Shown one piece after another: positions 35,640 to 45,549 of a stretch of DNA of 64,000 bases (the stretch's first letter is position 1; the number at the start of each line of letters is the position of its first letter). The notes beneath the pieces were generated by a model. That model did no database searches, was not told where the DNA came from, and worked only from the letters and a program-made list of their open reading frames with translations. The DNA comes from Gloeomargarita sp. SRBZ-1_bins_9 (GTDB lineage Bacteria; Cyanobacteriota; Cyanobacteriia; Gloeomargaritales; Gloeomargaritaceae). The stretch lies in contig JAUQVX010000008.1 in NCBI GenBank assembly GCA_039794565.1, forward strand, positions 46,044-110,043, read 5' to 3'. The position numbers and the translations under genes are program-made.

Positions 35640-36872
35640 CTAGTACAGCGATTTGCGGCGGTGATTGGCCACCGACTGCACCAGCCCCAGGGCCAGAAAG
35701 TTCGCCAGCATGGCCGATCGCCCATAGCTTAAAAACGGCAGGGGAATCCCCGTAATGGGCGCCAAACCGATGGTCATGCCGATATTGACCACCACTTGAA
35801 ACATCACCATACTGAGCACTCCAATTGCCAGCAACGACCCAAAGCCATCCCGGGCACTGCGGGCAATCAACAACAGTCGTAGGGCCACCAACCAGAATAA
35901 AAACACCACCAGCATGGCCCCGATAAAGCCCATTTCCTCGCCCACCACCGAAAAGATAAAGTCCGTGTTTTGTTCCGGGATGAAACTCAACTGGGTCTGG
36001 GTTCCCTGGAACAGCCCCTGGCCCCACAGGCCCCCTGAACCGATGGCAATCCGGGATTGGATCAAATGGTAGCCGCCCCCCAGGGGGTCCTTGTCCGGGT
36101 CCAGAAACAGGATCAACCGGTCCCGCTGGTAATCCTTGAGCAACCCCCAGAACCAATGCCCCAACTGTCCGGCCACCAGGTTCACTGCCAGGGCCGCAAG
36201 GGACCCCCAGTGGGGCCAGGGCAAGCAAAACCAACCTAGCAGGCCCATGACCGCCACCCAGACCCCCCAAGCCGGCAGGGAGAGGGACAGCAAAATGGCT
36301 GACACCAGGGGCGAGAGCAGGAGCACAATCCAAGTCAGGGGGATATTCGCCCAGTACAACATGCCCAGGGTGATGGCCACAAAAATCAACGCCGTGCCCA
36401 GGTTCGGTTGGATAAACACCAGCACCCAGGGCAAGGCCACCACCCCTATCGCCTGGAGGATGGTCCACAGGGCCGGCGCCCGGGACTTTTCCAACAGGGC
36501 AGCCAAGGTCACGATCACCGCTACCTTGGCAAATTCCGACGGTTGTAAATGGAATCCCCCGATGGCGATCCAGCGTTCCGCCCCTAAAGCCGAGGTGCCC
36601 ACAAACATCACCGCCACCAGCAGGAGGTTGGCCAGGGCATAGGTCAACCAGTGCCAGCGCCGTAACGCCTCATAGGGCCAGCGGGCCAAGACCAACATCA
36701 CCCCCAAGCCCAGCAGGATGATCAGCGTCTGTTGCCACCAGTCACTGGATTTGTTGCTCCAGCCGGTGCTCAAAAGGGCTGTGACCCCGATGACCGCAAG
36801 ACTCAATACGGCCGCCAACAGGGTCAGGTCCATATCCTGCCAGGGCCGCCACCAGACCGCACGGTAGGTCAT
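35640..36872 (-). CDS. rodA: Rod shape-determining SEDS glycosyltransferase RodA
   Basis: 410 residues with about ten membrane helices. SEDS proteins polymerise lipid II into peptidoglycan; RodA works with PBP2 in elongation. Motifs: WIAIGGFHLQPSEFAKV near residue 105, DPLGGGYHLIQSRIAIGSGGLWGQG (conserved loop), LSFIPEQNTDFIFSVVGEEMGF, and the end TGIPLPFLSYGRSAMLANFLALGLV. The PEQ.TDFIF pattern favours RodA over FtsW. It ends near the permease genes with 97 bases between. Confidence 0.92.
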   Translation of the reverse strand: MTYRAVWWRPWQDMDLTLLAAVLSLAVIGVTALLSTGWSNKSSDWWQQTLIILLGLGVMLVLARWPYEALRRWHWLTYALANLLLVAVMFVGTSALGAERWIAIGGFHLQPSEFAKVAVIVTLAALLEKSRAPALWTILQAIGVVALPWVLVFIQPNLGTALIFVAITLGMLYWANIPLTWIVLLLSPLVSAILLSLSLPAWGVWVAVMGLLGWFCLPWPHWGSLAALAVNLVAGQLGHWFWGLLKDYQRDRLILFLDPDKDPLGGGYHLIQSRIAIGSGGLWGQGLFQGTQTQLSFIPEQNTDFIFSVVGEEMGFIGAMLVVFLFWLVALRLLLIARSARDGFGSLLAIGVLSMVMFQVVVNIGMTIGLAPITGIPLPFLSYGRSAMLANFLALGLVQSVANHRRKSLY

Positions 36873-36892
36873 ACTAGCGCTTTAGGTCCCCA

Positions 36893-36979
36893 CGGAGAGG
36901 GAGGGATTCGAACCCTCGATGACGTTGCCGTCATAACGGATTTCGAGTCCGCCGCATTCAACCACTCTGCCACCTCTCC
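36893..36979 (-). tRNA. tRNA-Ser (anticodon CGA)
   Basis: 87 bases, class II. Acceptor GGAGAGG/CCTCTCC with G73, D-arm TGGCAGAGTGGTTGAATGC, anticodon stem CGGA/TCCG with loop CTCGAAA (anticodon CGA, reading UCG), long variable arm TGACG-GCAA-CGTCA, T-arm GAGGG-TTCGAAT-CCCTC. CCA is not encoded. Confidence 0.95.
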
Positions 36980-36990
36980 ACATCAGCATC

Positions 36991-37018
36991 TTTATATTAT
37001 GGATGCTGGCGCAGGCAA
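36991..37018 (-). promoter_or_regulatory. Sigma-70-type promoter of tRNA-Ser
   Basis: On the minus strand TTGCCT (37018-37013) and TATAAA (36996-36991) are 16 bases apart, which would start transcription near 36984, about five bases before the mature tRNA 5' end. Confidence 0.55.
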
Positions 37019-37088
37019 CCTGACGACCCAAAGGAGCACCCTAGTGGTACGCTAATAGGAAGCAAGGCTTGTGCGTACATAGGGATAG

Positions 37089-38958
<1,870 letters not shown>

Positions 38959-38962
<4 letters not shown>

Positions 38963-39669
38963 GCGCGGTTGCCAGTTACGTGCATCCTATTCCTCCCCCC
39001 ACCGAACCTCTGCAGTACCGGGCTATCGGGGTGTTGCGGGGGCGTTATCAACCTTCGGTGGAACAGTTCACCAAGGGGGTTTTGGTCACCCATGACGGGG
39101 TGCAGGTGGATGCGGTGCTGCTGGGGCGGTTGATGAGCTTGGCCAAGAAACGCCTGGACCTGTCCCAGGAGCACCTCTGGGTGGTGTACCCCCGCACCCG
39201 CAACAAACCCCGGGTCAAAGCGGGGGAAACACCGCCGGAGACCCCCTTTTTGCCCCTGCACGTGCAGATAATGGGGGTATGGGAACCGGAAGCGCTCCAT
39301 CCCGAGGAAAACCTGGGGCCGGACCAGGTGTGGGTGGAGGAGGATTATTTTTCCATTCGCGGGGAAGTGGTGCGCCAAAACCAGCAGTTGGGCATTGTGA
39401 CGGTGCGGATTCGCCGGGCGCCGATGACCCTGACGGGAGCCGCAGAGACCTTTAAGTTGGAACTCAAAGGGACGCTGCCCCAGCCTGGCAAGGGAATGTT
39501 CTGGGATTTGCAGGTGCAACGCCAGGGCACGGATTTGGTGATTTGCCAAGCCCATAAGGTGGCGGCCATTGTCCCTACCAAGACTAAGGCCAAGCGTTCG
39601 GGTCCCAAGGCCCGGCCATCCCGCCCTGTACCCCCCAAAAAATCGACGCCCGCGATTGAAAAACCCTGA
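38959..39669 (+). CDS. Conserved protein of unknown function after atpC
   Basis: 236 residues, not recognised. No signal or membrane segment. Residues 15-75 contain YRAIGVLRGRYQPSVEQFTKGVLVTHDGVQVDAVLLGR, and 145-200 have IRGEVVRQNQQLGIVTVRIRRAP and FWDLQVQRQGTDLVICQAHKVAAIVPT, suggesting a beta-rich fold. The tail (residues 200-236) is Lys/Pro-rich and likely disordered. Joined to atpC by ATGA and overlapping the folate cyclo-ligase start by 14 bases. Placement in an ATP synthase transcript is the only functional hint. Confidence 0.75.
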
Positions 39670-40261
39670 AATTGGCCGTCTGAAGCAGAACTTGCGCGGT
39701 TACCTTCGCCAGCAACGGGCGCAACTTTCCCGGGACACCTACCGCCGCTGGAACCAGCAGTTATTAACCCATTTGCAATGGCATCCCTGGTGGCGGTCGG
39801 CCCGGCGGGTGTTTGGGTATGTGAGTCTGCCGGGGGAGCCGGATTTGCGTCCCTTGTGGGAAAGGGTGTCGGTGTGGGGTTTACCCCGGCGGGCGGGAGA
39901 TCGCTTGGTCTGGCACCAATGGCAACCGGATCAGCCCTTGACCCCGGGACGCCTGCCGGAACCTTACCCCGATGCCCCGGTCCTTACACCACAGCCGGGA
40001 GATTTGCTGGTGATTCCGGCTTTGGCCTACGACCACCAGGGCTATCGCTTGGGGTATGGGGGCGGCTACTTCGACCGACTTTTAGCCCGACCCGAGTGGC
40101 AGGCGGTTTATCGGGTGGGGGTCATTTTCCAATCGTTTCTGGTGCCGGCGTTACCCCGTGACCCGTGGGACCAACCGGTGCAGGCGGTGTGCACAGAGAT
40201 GGGTTGGTGGGTGCCAAGCCCGCCCGCCGGAGAATCTCCGGGATCAGGTCCTCCCGCTTGA
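39656..40261 (+). CDS. 5-formyltetrahydrofolate cyclo-ligase
   Basis: Converts 5-formyl-THF to 5,10-methenyl-THF with ATP. About 201 residues. LKQNLRGYLRQQRAQLS at the start, VFGYVSLPGEPDL, and the signature YDHQGYRLGYGGGYFDRLLA near residues 125-144; VQAVCTEMGWW is the usual end. A further 15 residues (VPSPPAGESPGSGPP) run into metF on the other strand. The start is uncertain: the TTG at 39656 fits the family N-terminus best but has no clear ribosome-binding site; it may be reached by coupling from the upstream gene. Confidence 0.85.
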   Translation: MKNPEIGRLKQNLRGYLRQQRAQLSRDTYRRWNQQLLTHLQWHPWWRSARRVFGYVSLPGEPDLRPLWERVSVWGLPRRAGDRLVWHQWQPDQPLTPGRLPEPYPDAPVLTPQPGDLLVIPALAYDHQGYRLGYGGGYFDRLLARPEWQAVYRVGVIFQSFLVPALPRDPWDQPVQAVCTEMGWWVPSPPAGESPGSGPPA

Positions 40262-41102
40262 CCGCCATGACATGCACCCCCTGGCAGAGTTGCCGCGCCC
40301 ATTGCACCTGCTCGCTGGCGATGGTGATGCCTTCCTCGAGGGGGTCGGCGGCCCGTTCTAGGCGCCGGATGATGGCTTCGGGGATGTGGACGCCGGGAAC
40401 GTATCGGTTGATATAGCGAGCGTTTTTGGCGGACTTCAGCAGAAAAATGCCGGCTAAGATGGGACGACCACACCCCTGGGCAATGTGGGTCATGAATTTT
40501 TCCAGCCGGTCAAAATCCACAATCATCTGGCTTTGGAAGAACTGCGCCCCGGCCTGGAGTTTGCGTTCAAAACGGCGCTGTAGCCCTGACCAGCTCCCGC
40601 ACTGGGGGTCCACCGCTGCTCCCGGAAACAAGTAGGTTGGCCCATCCGGCAGGGGTTGATTTTCGCTGTCCACCCCCTGGTTGAGTTTTTGGATCACCTG
40701 CAACAGGCGCACCGATTCGTAGTCGTACACCGGCTTGGCGGTGGGATGGTCGCCCGCCTGGACCGGGTCGCCGGTGAGGGCCAAGACATTGCGAATCCCT
40801 AGGGCGGCGGCTCCCAGCAAATCAGCCTGTAGGGCAATGCGGTTGCGGTCGCGGCAGGCCAGTTGGTAGATGGGTTCTAGGTGATGTTGCCGCAGGAGGG
40901 CAGCTGCTGCCAGGGAACTCATGCGCAAAACGGCCCGGCTGCCGTCGGTGACGTTGATGCCATGCACCCAGGGCTGCAGCAAACGGGCCATGCGCAACAG
41001 GTGTTGGGGGTTGCTGCCTTTAGGGGGCATGACCTCGGCGGTGATGAGAAACTCGCCCCGCTGAATCCCCTGCTGGAGACGGCTGAGGGACCCCTGGTTC
41101 AT
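40122..41102 (-). CDS. metF: 5,10-methylenetetrahydrofolate reductase
   Basis: 326 residues. Reduces methylene-THF to 5-methyl-THF for methionine. FLITAEVMPPKGSNPQHLL, GINVTDGSRAVLRMSSLA, NVLALTGDPVQAGDHP and FFQSQMIVDFDRLEKFM are family motifs. The normal end is near ILRRAGL; the last 29 or so residues (PTNPSLCTPPAPVGPTGHG...) are read antisense to the cyclo-ligase C-terminus, a 140-base tail-to-tail overlap. The start overlaps the trpS stop (ATGA). Confidence 0.92.
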   Translation of the reverse strand: MNQGSLSRLQQGIQRGEFLITAEVMPPKGSNPQHLLRMARLLQPWVHGINVTDGSRAVLRMSSLAAAALLRQHHLEPIYQLACRDRNRIALQADLLGAAALGIRNVLALTGDPVQAGDHPTAKPVYDYESVRLLQVIQKLNQGVDSENQPLPDGPTYLFPGAAVDPQCGSWSGLQRRFERKLQAGAQFFQSQMIVDFDRLEKFMTHIAQGCGRPILAGIFLLKSAKNARYINRYVPGVHIPEAIIRRLERAADPLEEGITIASEQVQWARQLCQGVHVMAVKREDLIPEILRRAGLAPTNPSLCTPPAPVGPTGHGVTPAPETIGK

Positions 41103-42109
41103 ACCGGCAGCGCCATCCCCATCGCCTTCTGCACCCGATCCAGCGTGGTTTGGGCCACGTGATGCGCCCGCTCGCGCCCCTCCCGCAACACCTGGTGCAA
41201 GTAATCCTTGGCCCCCATCAATTCCCGGTACTTGGCCTGGATAGGACGCAGGTGCTCGATGATCACCTCCGCCAGTAGGGGCTTAAATTCCCCCCACCCC
41301 ATATCCTTGACTTCTTCGGCGACGGTGGCCTTGTCCTTGCCGCTGAGCAACTGGTACAGGGTCAGCAAGTTATGGCATTCCGGGCGTTGGGGGTTGTCAA
41401 ATTCCAGGCCGCGAATCGGGTCAGTTTTGCAGCGCTTGATTTTTTTCTGGATCAAGTCGGGGGGATCGTTCAGGTTAATCCGGCTCATGTCCGAGGGGTC
41501 GGATTTAGACATCTTGCTGGTGCCGTCGGTGAGGCTCATGACCCGGGCGCCGGTGCGGGCAATCAGGGGTTCGGGGATGGTGAAAACGGGGTCATCCGGG
41601 GAGGCAAACCGGTAATTAAACCGCTGGGCGATGTCCCGGGTGAGTTCCAGGTGTTGTTTTTGGTCCTCCCCCACCGGCACCAGGTCGGCCTGGTAAAGCA
41701 AAATGTCGGCGGCCATCAGCACCGGGTAATCCAGTAGCCCCACCCCCACCTCTTCCCCCTGTTTGAGGGCCTTTTCCTTGAACTGGATCATGCGCTCCAG
41801 CCAGTTGAGGGGAGTGATGCAGTTGAGCAACCAGGCCAATTGACTGTGGGCGGGCACGTGGGACTGGATGAAGATGACGCTCTGCTGGGGGTCCAGCCCG
41901 CAGGCCAGATACCAAGCCGCCACGTTGTAGGTATTGTGGGCCAATTCCGCCGGGTTGTAGGGGACGGTCATGGCGTGCAAGTCCACCACACAAAAATAGT
42001 TCTCCCGTTCCTGCTGGCCAGCGACCCAGTGGCGAATGGCCCCCAGGTAATTGCCCAGGTGTAGATGGCCGGTGGGTTGGACTCCCGACAGGACTCGCGG
42101 ACGGCCCAT
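41099..42109 (-). CDS. trpS: Tryptophanyl-tRNA synthetase
   Basis: 336 residues, class Ic. The HIGH-like motif is PTGHLHLGNYLGAIRHW (residues 12-28) and the KMSKS motif is DGTSKMSKSDPSDMSRI near residue 195. Other TrpRS blocks: VVDLHAMT, LLNCITPLNWLERMIQFKEK and LLYQADLVPVGEDQKQHLELTRDIA. Length is normal. Translationally coupled to metF downstream. Confidence 0.96.
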   Translation of the reverse strand: MGRPRVLSGVQPTGHLHLGNYLGAIRHWVAGQQERENYFCVVDLHAMTVPYNPAELAHNTYNVAAWYLACGLDPQQSVIFIQSHVPAHSQLAWLLNCITPLNWLERMIQFKEKALKQGEEVGVGLLDYPVLMAADILLYQADLVPVGEDQKQHLELTRDIAQRFNYRFASPDDPVFTIPEPLIARTGARVMSLTDGTSKMSKSDPSDMSRINLNDPPDLIQKKIKRCKTDPIRGLEFDNPQRPECHNLLTLYQLLSGKDKATVAEEVKDMGWGEFKPLLAEVIIEHLRPIQAKYRELMGAKDYLHQVLREGRERAHHVAQTTLDRVQKAMGMALPV

Positions 42110-42187
42110 GGCGCCTCTTCTTGGGACTGGGATTTATTGTACCGGCCTGACGTAATATTATGGAGGGAAATCCGGCAAGGACAGCCC

Positions 42188-43096
42188 ATGTGGAGTACCC
42201 TGGGTGGGCAGTCATGGCTTCGGGTAGCCTTCCAGATGCGGGGATCAGTCCTGCCCAGGGTAGCCCCCCGGGTGTGGTTATTCATGGGCTATAGCGTCCT
42301 GGTCGTCCTGACCCGGCAGATGGGCTGGAAATTACCTATCGGTATCTTGGGGGAAATTACCGCCAATGTGGCCTATAACTTGGTCCTGGGATTACTGCTG
42401 GTCTTTCGCACCAATAGTTCCTACGACCGCTACTGGGAGGGGCGCAAGGCCTGGGGCCAGATCATTATTGCCCTGCGAAATTTGGCCCGCACCATCCAAG
42501 TGGCGATTCCCACACCGACCGAAGCGGAATGGCGGCAAAAAAAACAAGCCCTCCAATGGCTGATGGCCTTCCCGGTGGCGGTCAAATTGCACCTGCGGCA
42601 AAACCCTGATCCCCAGGAGTTGCAAGTCTTTCTCACCCCGACGGAATACGCCGAAATCGCCCCTGTTTTCAACCGCCCGGTTTACATCACCCTCTGGCTA
42701 GAGGATTACTTACAACGACAACTGCACCACCGGCGGCTAGATGCCAATCGGGTCTGGGAACTGGACGAAGCCCTCAACCAGCTCATCCAGGGACTGGCCA
42801 CCTGCGAACGCATCATCCAAACACCGGTGCCCCTGGCCTATGTGATCTATCTCAAGCAATTGATTTTGCTCTACTGCCTGGCGTTGCCTTTGGCCTTGAA
42901 GCCGGAGTTGGGTTGGGCGGTGGTGGCCATCACGGGAATCGTGGCCTTTATTTTGATGGGGGTGGAGGAACTGGCCCGGGAGATCGAAAATCCCTTCGGT
43001 CTGGATGTGAATGACCTGCCCCTGGAGGACCTCTGCCAGATGGTTCAGCGTAGTATTGAAATGATTAGCCAGTTTCGCCCGACGGCGGATGACTAA
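42188..43096 (+). CDS. Bestrophin-family channel, copy 1
   Basis: 302 residues, UPF0187/bestrophin-like. Core [36 protein letters not shown] (about residues 55-90) is the conserved pore region, and the C-terminal MGVEELAREIENPFGLDVNDLPL is the conserved NPFG..DDL block. Four membrane segments expected. Bacterial bestrophins are cation-selective in the one studied case (Klebsiella), while algal thylakoid bestrophins pass chloride or bicarbonate; selectivity here is unknown. The ATG at 42188 has AAGGA upstream; the open frame from 42065 lies over trpS. Confidence 0.88.
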   Translation: MWSTLGGQSWLRVAFQMRGSVLPRVAPRVWLFMGYSVLVVLTRQMGWKLPIGILGEITANVAYNLVLGLLLVFRTNSSYDRYWEGRKAWGQIIIALRNLARTIQVAIPTPTEAEWRQKKQALQWLMAFPVAVKLHLRQNPDPQELQVFLTPTEYAEIAPVFNRPVYITLWLEDYLQRQLHHRRLDANRVWELDEALNQLIQGLATCERIIQTPVPLAYVIYLKQLILLYCLALPLALKPELGWAVVAITGIVAFILMGVEELAREIENPFGLDVNDLPLEDLCQMVQRSIEMISQFRPTADD

Positions 43097-44042
43097 CGGG
43101 CTGACGCTACAACCAATGCTCGGCCGGTGGATGTACGCTCTGGTGCTCTGGCAGGGTTCGGTGCTGTCGCGCATTTGGTCCCTGCTAATCCTGTCTGGCC
43201 TGTACGCCGCCGGCATCGTCTGGCTGTGGCAACAGCACGTGCCCCTCCCCCTGGGGTTTTTCGGCGAGTTCACCAACAGCGTGGTTTACAACCTGGTGCT
43301 GGGGCTGCTGCTGGTGTTTCGCACCAACAGTTCCTACGAGCGGTTCTGGGAAGGCCGCAAAGCCTGGGGGGATGTGGTGGTGAATATCCGCAATCTAGCC
43401 CGCACCATCCAGTTGTGTGTACCGGTGACCACAGATGGGGAAAAGGAGCGGCGACAGACGGTGTTAAACATGTTGCCGGGGTTTGCGGTGGCGATGAAAT
43501 TGCACCTGCGGGACATGGCCGATCCCCAAGCTTTGCAACCCTATTTCTCCACGGCGCAATTCCACCAACTGGCCCACAGTCGCCACCGACCCCTGCAAAT
43601 CCTAATTTGGATCCAAGACTACCTGCAACAGGAATTCCACCAAGGACGGATCGATACGGTGCGTCTGCTGGAGGTCAATCAACTCCTCAACGCCCTGATC
43701 CAGGGCCTGACCGCCTGCGAACGCATCCGCCAAACCCCCCTGCCCCGCCCCTACGTGATTTACCTGCGGCGACTGATCCTGCTCTACGGCCTGTGTTTAC
43801 CGGCGGTGGTGGCGCCCAAGGTGGGTTGGTGGACGGTGCCCATTGCCCTGCTGGTCAGTTTTATCCTGTTCGGCATGGAAGAACTGGGCTGCCAACTGGA
43901 GGACCCCTTTGGCCTGGACCCCGACGATTTGCCCCTCGACCAGCTTTGCACTACCTTGGCGGAGAATGTGCAGATGATTGCCGGAGATGGGTCACCAACG
44001 CTGCCAACCCCCAGCGATAACTCGCCGGTCCAAAGCCACTGA
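43089..44042 (+). CDS. Bestrophin-family channel, copy 2
   Basis: 317 residues, a tandem paralogue of the preceding gene with an 8-base overlap. The pore segment [33 protein letters not shown] differs at few positions, and [25 protein letters not shown] replaces the first copy's NPFG block. The C-terminal tail ([18 protein letters not shown]) is extra and lies over the end of aroQ, with which it shares 92 bases antisense. The two could form one mixed pentamer; this is inference. Confidence 0.88.
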   Translation: MTNGLTLQPMLGRWMYALVLWQGSVLSRIWSLLILSGLYAAGIVWLWQQHVPLPLGFFGEFTNSVVYNLVLGLLLVFRTNSSYERFWEGRKAWGDVVVNIRNLARTIQLCVPVTTDGEKERRQTVLNMLPGFAVAMKLHLRDMADPQALQPYFSTAQFHQLAHSRHRPLQILIWIQDYLQQEFHQGRIDTVRLLEVNQLLNALIQGLTACERIRQTPLPRPYVIYLRRLILLYGLCLPAVVAPKVGWWTVPIALLVSFILFGMEELGCQLEDPFGLDPDDLPLDQLCTTLAENVQMIAGDGSPTLPTPSDNSPVQSH

Positions 44043-44409
44043 CTTGACCCACAGCCACCGGCGCAATCCAGGAATGATGGCGGTAGGGTTCCCGGGCGTA
44101 GATATTACTCAGGTGCACCTCCACCGTAGGCAAACCCGTAGCCCGAATGGCATCGGCAATAGCCAAGCTGGTGTGGGTGTAGGCCCCGGGATTAATCAGT
44201 AAACCGGCAAACTCCCCTGCCGCCTGTTGAATCCAATCCACCAGCACCCCCTCGTGGTTCGACTGCCGACAGACAAGGGTCACCCCCAATTCCTGCGCTT
44301 GGGCTTGCAATTCCTGGTTAATGGCCTCTAGGGTCTGGGCACCGTAAATCGTCGGCTCGCGCTGTCCCAGGAGGTTCAGGTTAGGGCCATGCAAAACCAG
44401 AATACGCAC
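43951..44409 (-). CDS. aroQ: 3-dehydroquinate dehydratase, type II
   Basis: 152 residues. Third step of the shikimate pathway. [21 protein letters not shown] (catalytic Tyr at the end), [33 protein letters not shown] and [18 protein letters not shown] are all present with the catalytic His. The start is a GTG at 44409 placed directly after the TAG of a 37-codon gene (TAGGTG), with no ribosome-binding site of its own visible, so it likely depends on coupling. The tail overlaps bestrophin 2. Confidence 0.94.
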   Translation of the reverse strand: MRILVLHGPNLNLLGQREPTIYGAQTLEAINQELQAQAQELGVTLVCRQSNHEGVLVDWIQQAAGEFAGLLINPGAYTHTSLAIADAIRATGLPTVEVHLSNIYAREPYRHHSWIAPVAVGQVSGFGPASYRWGLAALVTHLRQSSAHSPPR

Positions 44410-44523
44410 CTAGCGGCGGTCATCCACGGGGACGGGCACCGGTTCGGGTTCGGGCTGGGGACCCAACAGGACATCGAGTAAACGGCGTAACCACTCTCTC
44501 AGCTTGGCGAGGATACTTTCCAT
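44410..44523 (-). CDS. 37-residue putative protein upstream of aroQ
   Basis: ATG at 44523 with GGAAGGAA 5-12 bases upstream, and a TAG directly before the aroQ GTG. The product starts MESILAKLREWLRRLLDVLL, an amphipathic basic helix, followed by a Pro-Glu/Pro-Val tail (GPQPEPEPVPVPVDDRR). A perfect TATAAT at 44574-44569 could give a leader of about 39 bases. It may be a true microprotein or a leader peptide that sets aroQ translation. Not recognised from any family. Confidence 0.6.
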   Translation of the reverse strand: MESILAKLREWLRRLLDVLLGPQPEPEPVPVPVDDRR

Positions 44524-44568
44524 AGGATTCCTTCCCCAATCAACAGCCCGAAGCACCGGTTGTTATCT

Positions 44569-44574
44569 ATTATA
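44569..44574 (-). promoter_or_regulatory. -10 box for the 37-codon gene and aroQ
   Basis: TATAAT on the minus strand, with a start expected near 44562 and the ATG at 44523. No convincing -35 hexamer at 17 bases. Confidence 0.45.
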
Positions 44575-44652
44575 GTCAATGCTTCATGGTGGGCGAGGGA
44601 GCTTTCCGACCTTGGGCTATGATAGGGTGGGACCCGTTTGACCCCTAGGACC

Positions 44653-45549
44653 ATGGAAAGGGAAGCCACCGTCCTATTCGCCGACATTAGCAGCAGCACT
44701 AAGCTCTATGAGACCCTCGGGGATGAGGCGGCCTTGGTCTTGATCAGCGACTGTCTGCAATTACTCTACCAGGTGGGGCGAAAATATCAGGGTCAATTGG
44801 TCAAGACCATCGGCGATGAAATCATGCTCTGTTTTCCCAATCCTTCCCTAGCGGCCCAGGCGGCTTTTGAGATGCAAGACCAGGCGGCCCAATTTTTCCA
44901 CAAACAGCAAGTCCTCTCCGGCTTGAGGATCGGGTTGAATCATGGGCCGGTCCTCACCCAGCAAGACGGGGATATGTTCGGCGATGCAGTCAATGTCGCC
45001 GCGCGGATGGTGGAACTGGCCAAGCGCAACCAAATCCTCGTCCCCGCCCCTACGGTTGCCCAGATGGACCCGTCCCTGCCCCTGCAAAAACGACTGGTGG
45101 ACCGGATGCCGGTGCGGGGCAAAAGCGACCTCATCGAGGTGTACGAAATCCTGGTTCACCCCTCCGATGCTACCTTTGTCAGCGTGGACGCGGCTTCCCC
45201 ACCCTCAACCCCTACCCTCACTTGCCTGCGTCTGCAATTCCAAGGCCAGGTGTATTATCTGGATGAACGACACCCCACGTTGAGCCTGGGGCGGGCGCCG
45301 GATAACGATCTCGTAATTCGCTGTGACCAGGTATCGCGCCAACACGGCCGGATTGAATGGCGGCGGGGGAAATGCGTCCTGGTGGACCAAAGCGCCAACG
45401 GCACCTACATCCATGTCGCTGGTCAAGCGCCGATCTATATCCGCCGGGATGAACACCTTTTAACCCACGCAGGCACAATCCACCCCGGCAGTCCCCAGGT
45501 GGAGGGCATCCATTACCAATGTCTGACGACGCCAGTGGTTCAATCCTGA
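44653..45549 (+). CDS. Class III adenylate cyclase with C-terminal FHA domain
   Basis: 298 residues. The cyclase domain (1-170) has TVLFADISSSTKLYE (metal Asp), LVKTIGDEIMLCF (Lys for adenine and GDE metal site) and GDMFGDAVNVAARMVEL (the Asp that with Lys selects ATP, then Asn and Arg), so cAMP is the expected product. The FHA domain (about 200-285) has LGRAPDNDLVIRCDQVSRQHGRIEWRRG and DQSANGTYI, a phosphothreonine reader. No membrane segment. The ATG at 44653 is used; a TTG at 44638 is open. A TATGAT -10 box lies at 44618-44623. It overlaps mutM by 10 bases tail to tail. Confidence 0.9.
   Translation: MEREATVLFADISSSTKLYETLGDEAALVLISDCLQLLYQVGRKYQGQLVKTIGDEIMLCFPNPSLAAQAAFEMQDQAAQFFHKQQVLSGLRIGLNHGPVLTQQDGDMFGDAVNVAARMVELAKRNQILVPAPTVAQMDPSLPLQKRLVDRMPVRGKSDLIEVYEILVHPSDATFVSVDAASPPSTPTLTCLRLQFQGQVYYLDERHPTLSLGRAPDNDLVIRCDQVSRQHGRIEWRRGKCVLVDQSANGTYIHVAGQAPIYIRRDEHLLTHAGTIHPGSPQVEGIHYQCLTTPVVQS

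Noticed and set aside
35629..36468. Minus-strand glycine-rich open frame of 279 codons
   Set aside because: A shifted frame of rodA; rodA has all SEDS motifs in the other frame.
43127..44020. Second plus-strand open frame (297 codons) over bestrophin copy 2
   Set aside because: Shadow frame; the bestrophin frame carries the conserved pore and NPFG-like motifs.
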